Assembly: GCA_964541375.1 (NCBI GenBank)
Contig: CAZIPT010000060.1
Coordinates: 1-14,917 of the forward strand
From: JBAXEO01 sp964541375
GTDB lineage: Bacteria > Actinomycetota > Coriobacteriia > Anaerosomatales > JAAXUF01
Direction of reading: 5' to 3'
DNA: 14,917 bases
Part shown: one piece after another, positions 13,722 to 14,917 of the stretch
Numbering within the stretch: position 1 is the stretch's first letter
How the letters are laid out: each line of letters begins with the position of its first letter
Notes under the pieces: generated by a model
Seen by the model: the letters and a program-made list of their open reading frames with translations, nothing else
The model's database searches: none
Told to the model about the DNA's origin: nothing
Translations under genes and position numbers: made by a program

Positions 13722-14917
13722 CTACTCGCACTCCTCCGTCATCTCGACCCCGATGGCCGCCTTCACGCCCTCAGCGTAGGCCTCTGCGACCTTCAGACAG
13801 TTGCAGATATGCCGCTGCTTGACCGCTTTCGGCGCGTCGCCGAGCGCGCGGGCGGTGTTGTCGAACAGCACTTGCTTCTGCTCGGCGCTCATCAGGTTGA
13901 AGAGCAGACGCGGCTGAGTGAAGTAATCGTCGTCATCTGCGCGGAAGTCCCAGTGGTCGGCAGCGCCCTCGATCGGGAGCGGGGGGTCGGCGAACTCCGG
14001 CTGCTGCTCCCACTCGCCGTAGTGGTTAGGTTCGTAGCCAGGCGTGCTGCCGTAGTTGCCGTCAACTCGCATCGCGCCATCACGGTGATAGCTGTGGAAC
14101 GGGCACTTGGCCGCGTTGACCGGAATCAGGTGGTGGTTCACGCCGAGACGGTAGCGCTGTGCGTCGCCGTACGAGAACAGCCTCCCTTGAAGCATCTTGT
14201 CGGGAGAGAAGCCGATACCGGGAACCACGTTCGCGGGATTGAAAGCTGCCTGCTCCACGTCTGCGAAGTAGTTGTCGGGATTGCGGTCGAGCACCATCTC
14301 CCCCACCTCGATTAGCGGGTAGTCGGAGTGGAGCCACACCTTGGTCAGGTCGAACGGATGGAATCCGTACGTCGCGGCGTCCGCCTCAGGCATCACCTGG
14401 ACGCACAGCCGCCAGCGCGGGTAGTCCCCGTTCTCGATGGCCTGGTAGAGATCGCGCTGATGGCTTTCCCGGTCCTTGCCGATGAGTTCTGCCGCCTCGG
14501 CGTCGGTCAGGTTCTTGATTCCCTGCTCGCACACCCAGTGGAACTTGACCCAACGCCGCTCGCCAGCGGCGTTGATGAAGGCGAACGTGTGGCTGCCGAA
14601 TCCGTGCATATGGCGGTAGCTCGCTGGGATACCGCGCTCGCTCATCAGAATCGTGATCTGGTGGATAGCCTCGGGAAGCGAGGTCCAGAAGTCCCAGTTG
14701 TTCACGGCGCTTCGCATGTTCGTGCGCGGATCGCGCTTCACGGCATGGTTGAGGTCCGGAAACTTCAGCGGGTCGCGCATGAAGAACACCGGCGTGTTGT
14801 TGCCGACCAGATCCCAGTTGCCTTCCTTGGTGTAGAACTTGATCGCGAAGCCGCGCACGTCGCGCTCGGCGTCGGCGGCACCGAGCTCGCCCGCGACCGT
14901 CGAGAAGCGCAGGATCA
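13722..14917 (-). CDS. katA: Small-subunit monofunctional heme catalase, N-terminus outside window
   Basis: At least 397 residues of a typical catalase are visible; the frame is open through the right edge, so the N-terminal part with the catalytic histidine is missing. Seen here are RFSTVAGELGAADAERDVRG, FYTKEGNWDLVGNNTPVFF with the active-site asparagine, the long DPLKFPDLNHAVKRDPRTN block and the heme-ligand tyrosine (codon 14169-14171) in RLFSYGDAQRYRLG. The protein ends soon after ICNCLKVAEAYAEGVKAAIG, so it lacks the flavodoxin-like C-terminal domain of large-subunit catalases and belongs to the small-subunit (clade 3-like) group. It breaks down hydrogen peroxide. It is convergent with the preceding flavoprotein operon and has no sign of coregulation with nif. 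Confidence 0.95.
   Translation of the reverse strand, partial: ILRFSTVAGELGAADAERDVRGFAIKFYTKEGNWDLVGNNTPVFFMRDPLKFPDLNHAVKRDPRTNMRSAVNNWDFWTSLPEAIHQITILMSERGIPASYRHMHGFGSHTFAFINAAGERRWVKFHWVCEQGIKNLTDAEAAELIGKDRESHQRDLYQAIENGDYPRWRLCVQVMPEADAATYGFHPFDLTKVWLHSDYPLIEVGEMVLDRNPDNYFADVEQAAFNPANVVPGIGFSPDKMLQGRLFSYGDAQRYRLGVNHHLIPVNAAKCPFHSYHRDGAMRVDGNYGSTPGYEPNHYGEWEQQPEFADPPLPIEGAADHWDFRADDDDYFTQPRLLFNLMSAEQKQVLFDNTARALGDAPKAVKQRHICNCLKVAEAYAEGVKAAIGVEMTEECE

Overview
The window is a GC-rich (about two thirds by eye), tightly packed bacterial segment. Its left two thirds is the downstream part of a molybdenum nitrogenase (nif) island with its molybdate supply and its activator. The host is most likely an anaerobic or facultatively anaerobic diazotroph. 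It encodes the NifI1/NifI2 PII pair, typical of methanogens and anaerobic bacteria, together with a sigma-54 activator (NifA) and a lipoprotein-type ModA, both bacterial traits. GC content and alanine-rich proteins would suit a high-GC Gram-positive or coriobacterial-like lineage, but the taxon cannot be fixed from this sequence.

Region 1 (1-4589, + strand) holds the end of nifK, a single fused nifE-nifN gene, nifX with a cysteine-rich tail, nifI1, nifI2 and a nif-type 2[4Fe-4S] ferredoxin (fdxB). Gaps are tiny or overlapping apart from an 82-bp spacer with a hairpin before nifI1. Region 2 (4590-8704, + strand) opens with a 161-bp intergenic stretch holding a strong dyad and a textbook sigma-54 -24/-12 promoter (TGGCAC-N5-TTGC). 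It continues with nifB (short form, radical SAM only), modA, modB, modC (no C-terminal molybdate-binding domain), a separate mop molbindin and trmO. This looks like one NifA-driven transcription unit coupling FeMo-cofactor core synthesis to molybdate uptake and storage. Region 3 (8759-10644, - strand) holds nifA and, upstream of it, a small DUF5661-type gene; nifA converges on trmO.

Region 4 (10800-13659, + strand) is a separate four-gene operon: an atypical NAD(P)-binding epimerase/SDR, a TetR repressor, and two consecutive flavodoxin-fold reductases, the first with an Isf-like CX2CX2CX7C motif. Region 5 (13722 to the end, - strand) is the C-terminal part of a small-subunit catalase that runs off the window.

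Functionally, NifEN, NifX and NifB build the FeMo cofactor, ModABC and Mop supply molybdate, the ferredoxin is a likely electron donor, NifI1/NifI2 are expected to switch nitrogenase activity off after translation, and NifA is expected to switch on the -24/-12 promoter. I found no tRNA, rRNA, insertion sequence, CRISPR array or other sign of recent mobility, and no gene-free stretch over 300 bases.
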